A stretch of DNA of 25,104 nucleotides from Veillonella sp. (GCA_018367495.1 JAGZGB010000022.1:1-25104), one strand, 5' to 3'; shown: positions 16,052-24,748, numbered from the stretch's first letter. Numbers and translations are program-made. The notes: generated from the sequence alone by a model not told the origin.

Positions 16052-16098
16052 AAAACCTCTACACTCGCATATTACATGTGGTGTAGAGGTTTTTATTT
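16052..16098 (+). terminator. Rho-independent terminator of the purine operon
   Basis: AAAACCTCTACAC (16052-16064) pairs with GTGTAGAGGTTTT (16081-16093) around a 16-nt loop, followed by TTATTTT. It closes the purE-D operon. Confidence 0.9.
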
Positions 16099-16120
16099 TC
16101 TACCTTTTGATGGTTACCTA

Positions 16121-16129
16121 TGTTATAAT
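16121..16129 (+). promoter_or_regulatory. Extended -10 promoter of the men operon
   Basis: TGT TATAAT is a perfect extended -10 element (TGnTATAAT). No good -35 hexamer lies at 16-18 bp, as is common for extended -10 promoters. Transcription would start near 16136, leaving a leader of about 148 nt before menF. Confidence 0.75.
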
Positions 16130-16135
16130 AATGTA

Positions 16136-16249
16136 GATATAAAGAGGGCCCATCGACGTGTGATGGCGTTAGGCTCATCTCAAAAATTTTGAAACCTATT
16201 GATGGCGCCTAATGTGTAGAAGTACATCTTCTACATATTAGGTGTTTTT
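16136..16249 (+). promoter_or_regulatory. menF leader: attenuator or riboswitch-like RNA
   Basis: Two mutually exclusive folds are visible. Terminator fold: 16206-16222 pairs over 17 bp (two G-U) with 16228-16244, followed by TTTTT (16245-16249). Alternative fold: GTTAGGC (16168-16174) pairs with GCCTAAT (16207-16213), which is part of the terminator's 5' arm. It encloses TCATC/GATGG (16175-16179 with 16201-16205) and the hairpin TCAAA-AAT-TTTGA (16180-16192). A separate stem CCATC/GATGG (16150-16166) competes for the same type of strand. The layout is that of a transcriptional attenuator. I do not recognise it as any named riboswitch class (not TPP, FMN, ZTP, THF, purine or preQ1 by their core motifs). 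The ligand is unknown. Confidence 0.65.
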
Positions 16250-16250
16250 A
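16206..16250 (+). terminator. Strong terminator in the menF leader
   Basis: A 17-bp stem with a 5-nt loop and five T lies about 34 bp before the menF start codon and downstream of the men promoter. It is too far from purD to be its terminator, which is at 16052-16098. Confidence 0.88.
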
Positions 16251-16283
16251 CTATAGTCTATTTTTCGTTAGCGACATACAACT

Positions 16284-17426
16284 ATGAAATATAACAAAGA
16301 ACCGTTAAAACTGAATAGTCCGGTATCATTTTGGATGAATTTCTCCAATGAAGAACGCGTGTTTTGGGTGGATCGCCAAAGTGACCGCATCGTTGTAGGC
16401 GCTAAACGTCTAGCGACGGTTAAAGATGATAACGATCGCCATAATTACGCTTATGTATTTTATGGGGATACTTTTTTTGATACACTAAAAGACCCTAAAT
16501 GGTCTGGTATGGGTCATGAAATGATTGCTTTCACCCATTATTACATCGTAGAAAATGGAGAGTCCTTCTATCTACATGCTGGTGAAAGTGTGCCTATTGA
16601 GAATTATGAGGTACCTCGAGTTCATCATAATTACAAAGAAACCAGTGATGATAAGGCGGATTGGAACCGTTTGATGAATGCTATTGCCAATGGTATTAAC
16701 AGCGGTGAGATGACTAAGGTCGTCTCCTCTCGTGAGGTCGAATTCACTAGCGAAACACTATATAATGTGGCAAGTATCTTGGCTAATTTAGTCGACAACA
16801 ATCCTAATTGCTTTATCTTTGGCTATGAAAAGGATGGGCGTACCTTTGTAGGCGCATCGCCAGAAATTTTAGTCCGCCATCGTGGCAGTGAAATATTAAG
16901 CTATGCCTTAGCGGGCACTGCTCCAAAGAATGGTCCTAATGCGTGGACTAAGGAACAATTACTAACTAATGAGAAAAATCTTGTAGAACATAATATCGTT
17001 CGCAATCGCATCGTGAATACGATGAAACAAATTACTCCACATGTTATGGTTGGGGAAACAGGCATTATGGAGTTATCTCACCTCTATCATTTGCGTACCA
17101 TAATTACCGCAAAGGATAGTACAAAATCTCTTGTGGAATGGGCTAAATTGTTACACCCTACACCAGCCCTTGGTGGTGAACCTCGAGAAAAGGCACTATC
17201 CTTATTACAAAAGTATGAATCCCATGAGCGTGGTATGTACGCAGCACCTTTTGGCTTTATGAAAGATATGGGGGACGGTATCGTTGTGGTTGCTATTCGA
17301 TCTGCTCTTATCATAGATAATGTATTATATGCCTATGCAGGATGTGGCGTTGTAGCCGATTCTGATGCGGATGAAGAATATGCTGAAACTAATAATAAAA
17401 TGCGCACCATCTTGGATGCTTTATAA
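16284..17426 (+). CDS. menF: Isochorismate synthase
   Basis: MenF converts chorismate to isochorismate, the entry to menaquinone synthesis. The 380-residue protein belongs to the chorismate-binding family, shorter than many MenF proteins because the N-terminal part is compact. Typical blocks are TKVVSSRE with the base K145, FVGASPEIL (188-196), ALAGT (208-212), TNEKNLVEH (228-236), LHPTPALGGEPRE (290-302) and YAGCGVV (351-357). The first in-frame ATG (a TAG lies five codons upstream) has no recognisable ribosome binding site, unlike every other gene here. The next ATG (16335) has none either. Position ahead of menD supports MenF over a siderophore or salicylate enzyme. Expression is probably set by the leader attenuator. 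Confidence 0.93.
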   Translation: MKYNKEPLKLNSPVSFWMNFSNEERVFWVDRQSDRIVVGAKRLATVKDDNDRHNYAYVFYGDTFFDTLKDPKWSGMGHEMIAFTHYYIVENGESFYLHAGESVPIENYEVPRVHHNYKETSDDKADWNRLMNAIANGINSGEMTKVVSSREVEFTSETLYNVASILANLVDNNPNCFIFGYEKDGRTFVGASPEILVRHRGSEILSYALAGTAPKNGPNAWTKEQLLTNEKNLVEHNIVRNRIVNTMKQITPHVMVGETGIMELSHLYHLRTIITAKDSTKSLVEWAKLLHPTPALGGEPREKALSLLQKYESHERGMYAAPFGFMKDMGDGIVVVAIRSALIIDNVLYAYAGCGVVADSDADEEYAETNNKMRTILDAL

Positions 17427-17465
17427 CTGTTTCCGTGCCTCTAGGGGTGTTTGAAAGGGAATGTA

Positions 17466-19217
17466 ATGAATGAATATATTGCTGCCTTGGTAGACGAGTT
17501 CTACCAACTTGGCGTCCGTTATGCGGTGTTTAGCCCTGGTTCTCGTTCTACGACGATGGCCATGCTGTTCAAGGAGCATAAAGGATTTGGAACATATATG
17601 AATATAGACGAGCGATCTGCTGGGTTTATGGCTCTTGGTATTGCAAAGGCCCATAAAGAGCCAACGGTGCTCGTATGTACCTCTGGTTCAGCAGTAGCTC
17701 ACTATTTGCCAGCTATTTTAGAAGCTCAATATAGTGGAGTACCGCTCATTGTACTGTCTGCCGATAGACCTCATACACTATTGCATGTAGGAGCACCTCA
17801 AACAGTAGATCAGCACAAAATCTTTGGTACTGCTGTCAATTATTATGAAGCATTAGCGGTGCCTCAAGAATCTCACTACTATACATATCCTCGTCAAGTG
17901 GCTCGTAAGGCCTATATGAAAGCGATGGATACTAAAAAGGGACCTGTCCATATTAATGTGCCTCTCTTTGAACCACTAGTGCCAGAATTGAGTCGTAATC
18001 ATTTTGAAGCTGGTCGCAGTTCCTTTAAAGTGGTTAAACCAAACTATAGTAGTGTATTTAGCTGTGATAATAGAAATAATTTGACTCATATTAATAATGG
18101 AATTGATATTGCTCAAGGAAATGATGGTACAAAGGAGATTAATAATTTACTTGATAGATATGAGCGTATCCTTATCCTAGCAGGTCCACAGATCGATATA
18201 GATGAGGCTGATACGATTCGTTCCTTCGGGGAGGCTTTACAAGTCCCTATTTTGGCGGATCCGCTATCAAATGTGAGAGGTTGTAATACATCTGATGGTG
18301 TGATTTCGACCTATGATGCGTTGTTAGCAGGGCAAGCTCTTTGGCATGAGTTAAAACCAGATTGTGTACTTCAGTTTGGTCAAATTGTTGTGTCAAAACG
18401 AGTGCAACAGATGATTGCTAGCTGGACTGATGTGGAGTACATCGAGGTTAACCCTACAATGGACTCCATGAATCCAACAGGTAAAACTACGATGCATGTG
18501 CAAGCTAGTATTGATGTCTTTACCCATTTATATGGAAAAAACAATAACTCTGATAAGTACTTAAAATTATGGCAACGGTTAGAACAAGAGGGTAAAAAGC
18601 AACTGAGTACAGCTATTGATGAGTCTCATTGCTTTGAAGGCCGAACCATACGTGAGTTACAAGAACGCATCCCTGAGGATGGACAAGTTTTTGTTGCCAA
18701 TAGTATGACGATTCGCGATTTTGATTACTTCTGGTTTAGTGGAGAATCTAAGGCAGTTCTTTACGGTAATCGAGGTGTCAATGGTATTGATGGCACTATT
18801 TCTACGGCTCTAGGGCTAGCAGCAAATGGTAGACCTACCTATCTAGTAACTGGAGATTTATCCTTGTTCCATGATTTAAATGGATTGGCGGTAGCTAAAA
18901 CCCATAATTTAAACTTAACCATTATTTTGCATAATAATGATGGAGGCGGTATTTTTGAATACTTACCGCAAAAGGGGACAAAGTATTTTGACTATTTGTT
19001 CTCCACATCACAAGGCTTAGATTACAGTGGAGCGGCCAAACTCTATGGTTGTGGCTATACTAAAATTTCTAAATCTGATGAGTTAAGTTCTGTATTGGAT
19101 AAGGTTGGCCAAGAATCAGGTGTTCATATTATTGAAATTCCTACAAATCGGGAATATAGTAGAGAATTGCATAAAAAATATACGAAGGTTTCAGTTGATA
19201 TGGAGGCATTACTATGA
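17466..19217 (+). CDS. menD: SEPHCHC synthase (2-succinyl-5-enolpyruvyl-6-hydroxy-3-cyclohexene-1-carboxylate synthase)
   Basis: MenD is the thiamine-diphosphate enzyme that adds the succinyl semialdehyde unit from 2-oxoglutarate to isochorismate. The 583-residue protein has FSPGSRSTT (22-30), the conserved glutamate E49 in IDERSAGF that activates ThDP, VCTSGSAVAHYLPA, SADRPHTL, and the C-terminal ThDP domain with GNRGVNGIDG, GDLSLFHDLNGL and NNDGGGIFEYLP. ATG 17466 is preferred because AAAGGGA lies about 5 nt upstream; an upstream TTG at 17451 overlaps that site. It is 39 bp after menF and overlaps menH by 4 bp (ATGA). Confidence 0.96.
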   Translation: MNEYIAALVDEFYQLGVRYAVFSPGSRSTTMAMLFKEHKGFGTYMNIDERSAGFMALGIAKAHKEPTVLVCTSGSAVAHYLPAILEAQYSGVPLIVLSADRPHTLLHVGAPQTVDQHKIFGTAVNYYEALAVPQESHYYTYPRQVARKAYMKAMDTKKGPVHINVPLFEPLVPELSRNHFEAGRSSFKVVKPNYSSVFSCDNRNNLTHINNGIDIAQGNDGTKEINNLLDRYERILILAGPQIDIDEADTIRSFGEALQVPILADPLSNVRGCNTSDGVISTYDALLAGQALWHELKPDCVLQFGQIVVSKRVQQMIASWTDVEYIEVNPTMDSMNPTGKTTMHVQASIDVFTHLYGKNNNSDKYLKLWQRLEQEGKKQLSTAIDESHCFEGRTIRELQERIPEDGQVFVANSMTIRDFDYFWFSGESKAVLYGNRGVNGIDGTISTALGLAANGRPTYLVTGDLSLFHDLNGLAVAKTHNLNLTIILHNNDGGGIFEYLPQKGTKYFDYLFSTSQGLDYSGAAKLYGCGYTKISKSDELSSVLDKVGQESGVHIIEIPTNREYSRELHKKYTKVSVDMEALL

Positions 19218-20074
19218 GTCAGTATTTTTGCAGTATTGTAGATAATGCTTTATGCAATCCCGCGCAGCGTATGTATTTTGATTTGGGCGACTATCGCTAT
19301 GGATTGACTGTTGTAGGCGATGGTGAGCCTATTGTGTGTTTTCATGGATTTTCGGAATCTAGCTATACTTGGGACTCCATTAATCTACCAGGCTATCGTT
19401 TAATCCGTATCGACTTAATTGGTCATGGTGACTCAGATATTCCTGAAGAAGATGAGGCTTATACAATTCCTAAAATGATAGAGGATTTGCATACTGTTAT
19501 CTATCATATGGTAGGTGATAAATATTATCTTATGGGCTATTCCATGGGAGCTCGTATAGCGCTTTCCTATGCATTACAGTATGACAGCGAAATTCAAGGG
19601 CTTATCCTTGAAAGTGGTTCTGTAGGGATTGCTTCAGACGTTGAACGTGAAGAACGTCGTCAAGCCGATGAAGAATTAGCTCATCATATTGAACATAACG
19701 ATGGCTCTTGGTTCGCTTCCCGTTGGGCAAAGGCTCCTATTTTTGAAAGTCAAAAACAACTTTTACCAGAGGTCACTGAATTAATTTATTTACGCCGTGC
19801 CCACAATAGTCCATACGCATTAGCATGCACCCTTCGTGGGTCAGGCCAAGGTGTGATGACCTATGTCGGTGATCACTTAGAAAAATTATCATGTAAAGGC
19901 CTATATGTGAGTGGCGCACTAGATACAAAATATACTACAATAGGAAGAGATGTATTTGGCAAGTTGCCAAACTTTAAACATGTCGTCGTCGAAGGGGCGG
20001 GGCATAATGTACATATAGAAAAACCGCAGAGCTTTGAACAGGCGGTATTAGATTTTTTACATAAGAAAGGTTAA
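19214..20074 (+). CDS. menH: SHCHC synthase, alpha/beta hydrolase (MenH)
   Basis: MenH eliminates pyruvate from SEPHCHC to give SHCHC. The 286-residue alpha/beta-hydrolase has the oxyanion-side [11 protein letters not shown] (44-54), nucleophile S110 in GYSMGA, acid D237 and base H264 ([11 protein letters not shown]). ATGA overlap with menD and GGAGG seven nt upstream indicate translational coupling. The fold alone cannot separate MenH from other hydrolases; the location between menD and menB makes the assignment. It has an N-terminal segment of about 20 residues before the hydrolase core. Confidence 0.9.
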   Translation: MSQYFCSIVDNALCNPAQRMYFDLGDYRYGLTVVGDGEPIVCFHGFSESSYTWDSINLPGYRLIRIDLIGHGDSDIPEEDEAYTIPKMIEDLHTVIYHMVGDKYYLMGYSMGARIALSYALQYDSEIQGLILESGSVGIASDVEREERRQADEELAHHIEHNDGSWFASRWAKAPIFESQKQLLPEVTELIYLRRAHNSPYALACTLRGSGQGVMTYVGDHLEKLSCKGLYVSGALDTKYTTIGRDVFGKLPNFKHVVVEGAGHNVHIEKPQSFEQAVLDFLHKKG

Positions 20075-20078
20075 GTCC

Positions 20079-20921
20079 ATGAGTAAATTTGATTGGAAAG
20101 TATTGGATCGTAATTATGAAGACGTAATTTACGAAACATATAATGGCATTGCAAAGATTACTATTAATCGCCCACAGGTACGTAACGCGTTCCGTCCTAA
20201 AACTGTTATGGAGTTAATCGACGCTTTCACAGTAGCTCGTGAAGATAACGAAGTAGGCGTAATCGTATTGACTGGTGCAAACCACGGTCAAGGTGAAGAT
20301 AAAGAAGCATTCTGCTCCGGTGGTGACCAAAGCGTACGCGGACATGGTGGTTATGTAGGCGAAGATAATGTACCTCGTTTGAACGTTCTTGATTTGCAAC
20401 GTTTGATTCGCGTTATCCCAAAACCTGTTATCGCTATGGTTAACGGTTTTGCTATTGGTGGCGGTCATGTGTTGCACATCGTATGTGATCTTACAATCGC
20501 TTCTGAAAATGCTAAATTTGGTCAAACTGGTCCTCGCGTAGGTTCCTTCGACGCTGGTTACGGTGCAGGCTATTTGGCTCGCATGATCGGTCATAAACGA
20601 GCTCGCGAAGTATGGTTCCTTTGCCGTCAATACACAGCTGCTCAAGCTTATGAAATGGGGATGGTTAACTGTGTTGTACCATTCGACAAATTGGAAGAAG
20701 AAACAGTTCAATGGTGTAACGAAATTCTTGAATTGTCCCCAATGGCATTGCGTATGTTGAAAGGTGCATTTAACGCCGACACTGATGGTCTTGCAGGGTT
20801 ACAACAATTTGCAGGTGATGCAACATTGATGTACTACACAATCGATGAAGCCAAAGAAGGTCGTGACGCGTTCAAAGAAAAACGTAAACCAAACTTCAAA
20901 CAATTCCCTAAATTCCCTTAA
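20079..20921 (+). CDS. menB: 1,4-dihydroxy-2-naphthoyl-CoA synthase
   Basis: MenB is the crotonase-fold enzyme that closes the second ring, turning o-succinylbenzoyl-CoA into DHNA-CoA. The 280-residue protein has [11 protein letters not shown] (79-88), the oxyanion-hole region [28 protein letters not shown] (147-162) and a C-terminal [15 protein letters not shown]149, G151 and W179 match, with a constant offset of five, E. coli Q154, G156 and W184, so it looks like the bicarbonate-dependent type I enzyme rather than type II, which has Asp at the glycine position. It lies 4 bp after menH and is followed by two hairpins, the second a terminator. Confidence 0.97.
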   Translation: MSKFDWKVLDRNYEDVIYETYNGIAKITINRPQVRNAFRPKTVMELIDAFTVAREDNEVGVIVLTGANHGQGEDKEAFCSGGDQSVRGHGGYVGEDNVPRLNVLDLQRLIRVIPKPVIAMVNGFAIGGGHVLHIVCDLTIASENAKFGQTGPRVGSFDAGYGAGYLARMIGHKRAREVWFLCRQYTAAQAYEMGMVNCVVPFDKLEEETVQWCNEILELSPMALRMLKGAFNADTDGLAGLQQFAGDATLMYYTIDEAKEGRDAFKEKRKPNFKQFPKFP

Positions 20922-20934
20922 TAGGGAGAGTTAC

Positions 20935-20954
20935 TAGTCCTAGATTGAGGACTA
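20935..20954 (+). repeat. Hairpin after menB
   Basis: TAGTCCT (20935-20941) and AGGACTA (20948-20954) form a perfect 7-bp stem with a 6-nt loop, without a T run, 13 bp after menB. It may protect the 3' end of the upstream message. Confidence 0.45.
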
Positions 20955-20971
20955 ACTAATTTTAAAATAAT

Positions 20972-21002
20972 AAGGGCGCCTCTATATGAGGCGCCTTTCT
21001 TG
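20972..21002 (+). terminator. Terminator between menB and menE
   Basis: AAGGGCGCCTC (20972-20982) pairs with GAGGCGCCTTT (20988-20998, one G-U) around TATAT, followed by a CTTG-interrupted T run. The tail is weak, so partial read-through into menE is plausible. I see no convincing promoter between here and menE. Confidence 0.75.
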
Positions 21003-21079
21003 TAATATCTCTTTGATATTGATATTTCGATTGTTATTTACTGGTAATTAGAAATCAGGCTTAGATACGAGGTGAGACG

Positions 21080-22465
21080 ATGGAATGGTTACGGTATGGT
21101 GTACAGCACTATCCTGATCGCATATGTATAAATGAATATACTTATAAGGATATTTATGGCGGAGTAGTCCATGTAGCTTGTAAATTAGTGCCTTTAAAAA
21201 CCTCTCGTGTGGCCATTTTATCGGACAACTCTGTGATTATGGCAATCTATGTGTTGGCTGCTATGCTAGCTCATAAAGAGGTACTATTACTTAATGTACA
21301 TCTTAAGCCTAATGAGATAGAAAACCAATTGAAACAATTAGGTGTTACCACCGTTTTACATAGTCAAGAACGGCGTAATCAACTGCCTGATTCAATGTGT
21401 ACTATTGAGTTTGAATCTCTAGAAATTATTCTAGCTGACCGAGTTTTAGAAGATATCTTTGATTGGACATTTAATGATACAGACATTGCAGCTATTATGA
21501 ACACTAGCGCTACAACAGGTCAGTTTAAATCAGCACCCCTTCGATGGGGGCAAATTAGAGCTCATGTACAAGCGTCTCAAGAGGTGTTAGGTAAAACCGA
21601 ACAAGATAATTGGCTTATGGTATTACCTCTGTTCCATGTAAGTGGGTTATCTATTTTGATGCGGTCTCTTTACAATGGAACGGCTATCACTATATTGCCT
21701 AAATACGATGAGATAAAGGTTTTAGAACTCATTGAATCTGAGAAAATCAATATGATGTCTCTCGTACCCACAATTTTGACTCAATTAGAACCGAAGATTA
21801 CACATCATACACTACGTGTTATTTTGCTAGGTGGCGAGTTTATTCCTATGGCTCTCATCGATGCTTGTGAAAAGAAATCCTTACCAATTTACAAGACCTA
21901 TGGCATGACGGAAACCTTTAGTCAAAGCGTGACCTTCTCCGTATTGGATTACCCTCATAAACGAGATTCCGTAGGCAGACCATTACCAGGCATGCAGGTT
22001 TGCATTGATAACCCTGATGCGGATGGAGTAGGGGAAATCCATTTGACAGGCCCTATGGTTATGACTGGCTATATCGACAAGGAGCCTATTGATGGTGATC
22101 TTAATACCGATGATATTGGCTATGTTGATGAAGATGGATTTGTATATATTCTGAATCGCCGCAAAGACCTTATCATATCTGGTGGAGAAAACATTTATCC
22201 CAAGGAGTTAGAGGACTTAGTATATACATTGCCGGCTGTGAAGGAATGTGCGGTTGTACCTGTATCTGATCCTAAATGGGGCCAAGTACCAGCACTCTTT
22301 GTGGCTTTTCACGATGGTGAAAGTATGACGTCTGATGAGATTCTATCCTTTATGACTAATTCTTTGGCGAAGTATAAAATCCCTAAATATGTAAAAATTT
22401 TATCTACATTACCTCGTAATGGCACAGGTAAAATTGTACGTAATAAACTGCGTTTAGAAGATTGA
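21080..22465 (+). CDS. menE: o-Succinylbenzoate-CoA ligase
   Basis: MenE adenylates o-succinylbenzoate and loads it on CoA. The 461-residue ANL-family enzyme has a P-loop at 141-150 (NTSATTGQFK, where TSGTTGxPKG is usual), YGMTET as motif A5, the hinge region NRRKDLIISGGENIYP and the C-terminal catalytic lysine K451 in LPRNGTGKI. The P-loop deviates from consensus (SAT for SGT, F for P, no final G) but keeps its Ser/Thr and Lys. GAGGTGA lies before the ATG. Its neighbours menB and menC make MenE much more likely than another acyl-CoA ligase. It is 7 bp before menC. Confidence 0.92.
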   Translation: MEWLRYGVQHYPDRICINEYTYKDIYGGVVHVACKLVPLKTSRVAILSDNSVIMAIYVLAAMLAHKEVLLLNVHLKPNEIENQLKQLGVTTVLHSQERRNQLPDSMCTIEFESLEIILADRVLEDIFDWTFNDTDIAAIMNTSATTGQFKSAPLRWGQIRAHVQASQEVLGKTEQDNWLMVLPLFHVSGLSILMRSLYNGTAITILPKYDEIKVLELIESEKINMMSLVPTILTQLEPKITHHTLRVILLGGEFIPMALIDACEKKSLPIYKTYGMTETFSQSVTFSVLDYPHKRDSVGRPLPGMQVCIDNPDADGVGEIHLTGPMVMTGYIDKEPIDGDLNTDDIGYVDEDGFVYILNRRKDLIISGGENIYPKELEDLVYTLPAVKECAVVPVSDPKWGQVPALFVAFHDGESMTSDEILSFMTNSLAKYKIPKYVKILSTLPRNGTGKIVRNKLRLED

Positions 22466-22472
22466 GGCGCTT

Positions 22473-23624
22473 ATGAATGATATTTTAAACTTTAAAAGTA
22501 TAACTACATATCGTCTCAAGCTACCGATGAAATTTAATTTTAAAACTGCTAAGGGCGAGGTAAAGGAACGCGAGACCATTGTCATCCGCATTGAGGACCA
22601 ACAAGGTTATGTAGGGTATGGTGAGTGTGTAGCTTTCACAGAACCATTCTATACTGCGGAAACTGTAGATACATGTTGGAAAACATTAGTTGATGATTAT
22701 ATTTTTAATCTTCGCTTGATGCGGCCTAAACCGCTTATGATCTATGTACGTCAGTTACAGTTCTGGCTAAATCGAGATCATATGCCAATGACCATTGCAG
22801 CCTTAGAAAATGCCCTTATCAATCTTCATTGTGAGCGATTGGGTATGAACTCTGTTTCCTATATTATAGGGCAGCCCTTACAAGATACCATTGAAAGTGG
22901 TGTTGTTATCGGTGATGTACCGATGGAACAATTGTTAGATGCCGTAGAAGCTCATGTGGCGAATGGTTGTAAGCGCATCAAGTTAAAGGTGAATCCTACA
23001 GACGGCTATGAACGGATAAGTTTAGTTCGCAAACATTATCCTAATTTAGTATTGGCGGCTGACGCGAACCAAAGCTATTCTTATGACGACATCGATAAGG
23101 TCTGTCAATTTAATGATTTGAAACTAGCCTGTATAGAAGAGCCCTTTGCTATGACTACGCTTCAAGCCTATAAGGAGTGGAAATGGGAACATCTTAACAA
23201 TGATGACTGGAACATTGAAACACCGATTTGTTTAGATGAGTCCATCTTGGGCTATGACGACTTATCCTATGCTATAGAATATGGATTAATCGATGTACTC
23301 AACATAAAGATAGGGCGTATGGGTGGACTAGTACCGACGAAGGCAGCTATTAATCTGTGTAGAGAATGTCATATTCCGTATTGGATTGGTAGTATGGTAG
23401 AATCTGGTATTTCTAAAATGCTACATGTTCAACTAGCTGCACTGGGTGATTCTTATATGGCAGGGGACTTATCGGATTCTAATAGATATTTTGAACGTGA
23501 CCTGATCTATCCTGACTTAACATTTAAAGATGGTGTTATGCATGTACCTGATGGTGATGGGTTGGGTGTAACTGTTTTTGATGATAGATTAGAAGCATAT
23601 TGTGTGGAGAAACGAACACTATGA
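22473..23624 (+). CDS. menC: o-Succinylbenzoate synthase
   Basis: MenC dehydrates SHCHC to o-succinylbenzoate. The 383-residue enolase-superfamily protein has the acid-base lysines K170 and K172 (KxK in RIKLKVN), metal ligands D197 (DANQSY), E222 or E223 (EEPF) and D255 (CLDES), and the opposite catalytic K279 (NIKIGRMGG). Its length and motifs fit the larger OSBS/N-acylamino-acid-racemase subgroup found in Firmicutes rather than the short E. coli MenC. A racemase side activity is possible for such proteins, but the men context points to OSBS. GAGGCG lies just before the ATG. The stop overlaps the next start (ATGA). Confidence 0.94.
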   Translation: MNDILNFKSITTYRLKLPMKFNFKTAKGEVKERETIVIRIEDQQGYVGYGECVAFTEPFYTAETVDTCWKTLVDDYIFNLRLMRPKPLMIYVRQLQFWLNRDHMPMTIAALENALINLHCERLGMNSVSYIIGQPLQDTIESGVVIGDVPMEQLLDAVEAHVANGCKRIKLKVNPTDGYERISLVRKHYPNLVLAADANQSYSYDDIDKVCQFNDLKLACIEEPFAMTTLQAYKEWKWEHLNNDDWNIETPICLDESILGYDDLSYAIEYGLIDVLNIKIGRMGGLVPTKAAINLCRECHIPYWIGSMVESGISKMLHVQLAALGDSYMAGDLSDSNRYFERDLIYPDLTFKDGVMHVPDGDGLGVTVFDDRLEAYCVEKRTL

Positions 23625-23998
23625 ATTTGATTGAATCTTTACAAATTGAAAAGCCTCGTATGACTAGTGATATTACATGTGTGGCCAAAATGAACCTAGG
23701 AGACTTTCATAAACAACCGCAAGGTTATCTAAATGGTGGGGCAACCCTCGCCTTTGCAGAAATCGTTGCAGGTATGATGAGTAATGAACTTATTGGAGCG
23801 GACAAATTTGGTGTAGGTCAATCGATAACAGCCAATCACTTGCGTCCTGTACGATGCGAAGGAGCTTTAACAGCTCATGGTACACTACTAGTGAAAGGGA
23901 AAACTTCGCATGTATGGCGTTTTGATATGAAGGATAATGCAGAACGATTGATCTCACAAGTAACCGTAACATTAGCCATTGTGGACTTTAATCGGTAA
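23621..23998 (+). CDS. menI: Hotdog-fold thioesterase, probable DHNA-CoA thioesterase (MenI)
   Basis: This 125-residue hotdog protein of the PaaI/YdiI type probably releases 1,4-dihydroxy-2-naphthoate from DHNA-CoA, the step after MenB. It resembles E. coli YdiI: GYLNGGATLAFAE (35-47) with catalytic-type E47, SITANHLRPVR, and the strand pair KGKTSHVWRFDM...VTVTLAIV. YdiI has His where this protein has N38 in the GYLxGG motif. ATG 23621 overlaps the menC stop by 4 bp, so it is translationally coupled. An upstream TTG-type start inside menC is less likely. Substrate is inferred from position at the end of a men operon that otherwise lacks this step. Confidence 0.8.
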   Translation: MNLIESLQIEKPRMTSDITCVAKMNLGDFHKQPQGYLNGGATLAFAEIVAGMMSNELIGADKFGVGQSITANHLRPVRCEGALTAHGTLLVKGKTSHVWRFDMKDNAERLISQVTVTLAIVDFNR

Positions 23999-24030
23999 TA
24001 GATAATACGTCATATGTGTCATAGGTAATA

Positions 24031-24074
24031 ATAAAAGGACAGTAAATACTATTTGTATCTACTGTCCTTTTTTA
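24031..24074. terminator. Bidirectional terminator between menI and the convergent gene
   Basis: AAAAGGACAGTA (24033-24044) pairs with TACTGTCCTTTT (24060-24071). The loop continues as ATAC/GTAT, so the full stem is 16 bp with one mismatch. T runs follow on both strands, serving the plus-strand men unit and the minus-strand gene at 24122. Confidence 0.88.
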
Positions 24075-24121
24075 GTTCCATATAATCTAATAATTACTTA
24101 TTGTTTATTACTTTTTACTTT

Positions 24122-24748
24122 CTATTTACGAGTCACTGTATATAAGTCCTCCATATCTGGAATATCGTATATAACCCATGTGCCATCGCCTAAATGGCGC
24201 ATCAAAACTCGTATATCTTTTGTCATATTCTTTTTATTATTTTGAATTGTCACTGTTACGGTAGCTGTATCTCCATCGTCTTCAGATTTGATGTTTTTTA
24301 CCTCTATATCATGTCCTTTGAAGAGACGACCATCTACAAGACGATCGACCATGGACATATTGTCATCGCTTTGAGCCGTATTAGTAGTATCTGTAGTAGA
24401 TGGTTGAGATTTAAAGCTGTCTGGATCTTCGATGTATTTTCTTATTACATCTTCGATTAGAGATGGACCAAATGTTTTAGCTGCTGCAATACTAGCTTTA
24501 CCAAATGGGTTAGACGTATCTATATATTTGTTGCCTTCCCGTTCTAAGATGTTTTTTACAATAGATTTTGTATCTATGTGGCGTAAAGCTTCATCTGGAT
24601 CTTTATCTTGTACTGCTTGATGTATAATTTTTAGAGTGTATGCTGGTGTGTGGGGGATATACCATAAGAAATACCATGCTACTGTTAAAGCCCCTACAAT
24701 AGCTATGATAAGGGCAATAATTACACCTTTTGAGTTAAATTTGTTCAT
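24122..24748 (-). CDS. Membrane-anchored DUF2939-like protein of unknown function
   Basis: This 208-residue protein has one N-terminal transmembrane helix (about residues 7-29, GVIIALIIAIVGALTVAW and following) with lysine before it, so the rest is probably outside the cytoplasmic membrane. The next part, YTLKIIHQAVQDKDPDEALRHID, resembles the start of DUF2939/DUF4878-type domains. A Ser/Thr/Asp-rich linker (near residues 115-132) follows, then a beta-rich end (DTATVTVTIQ, GTWVIYDI). ATG 24748 has AAAGGA about 6 nt upstream; the ATG five codons earlier overlaps that site. It stands alone between a bidirectional terminator and its own promoter. The function is unknown. Confidence 0.82.
   Translation of the reverse strand: MNKFNSKGVIIALIIAIVGALTVAWYFLWYIPHTPAYTLKIIHQAVQDKDPDEALRHIDTKSIVKNILEREGNKYIDTSNPFGKASIAAAKTFGPSLIEDVIRKYIEDPDSFKSQPSTTDTTNTAQSDDNMSMVDRLVDGRLFKGHDIEVKNIKSEDDGDTATVTVTIQNNKKNMTKDIRVLMRHLGDGTWVIYDIPDMEDLYTVTRK

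Noticed and set aside
16164..16193. Nine-codon frame (ATG GCG TTA ...) in the menF leader as a leader peptide
   Set aside because: The only purine-rich site is about 17 nt upstream, too far, and the frame is very short.
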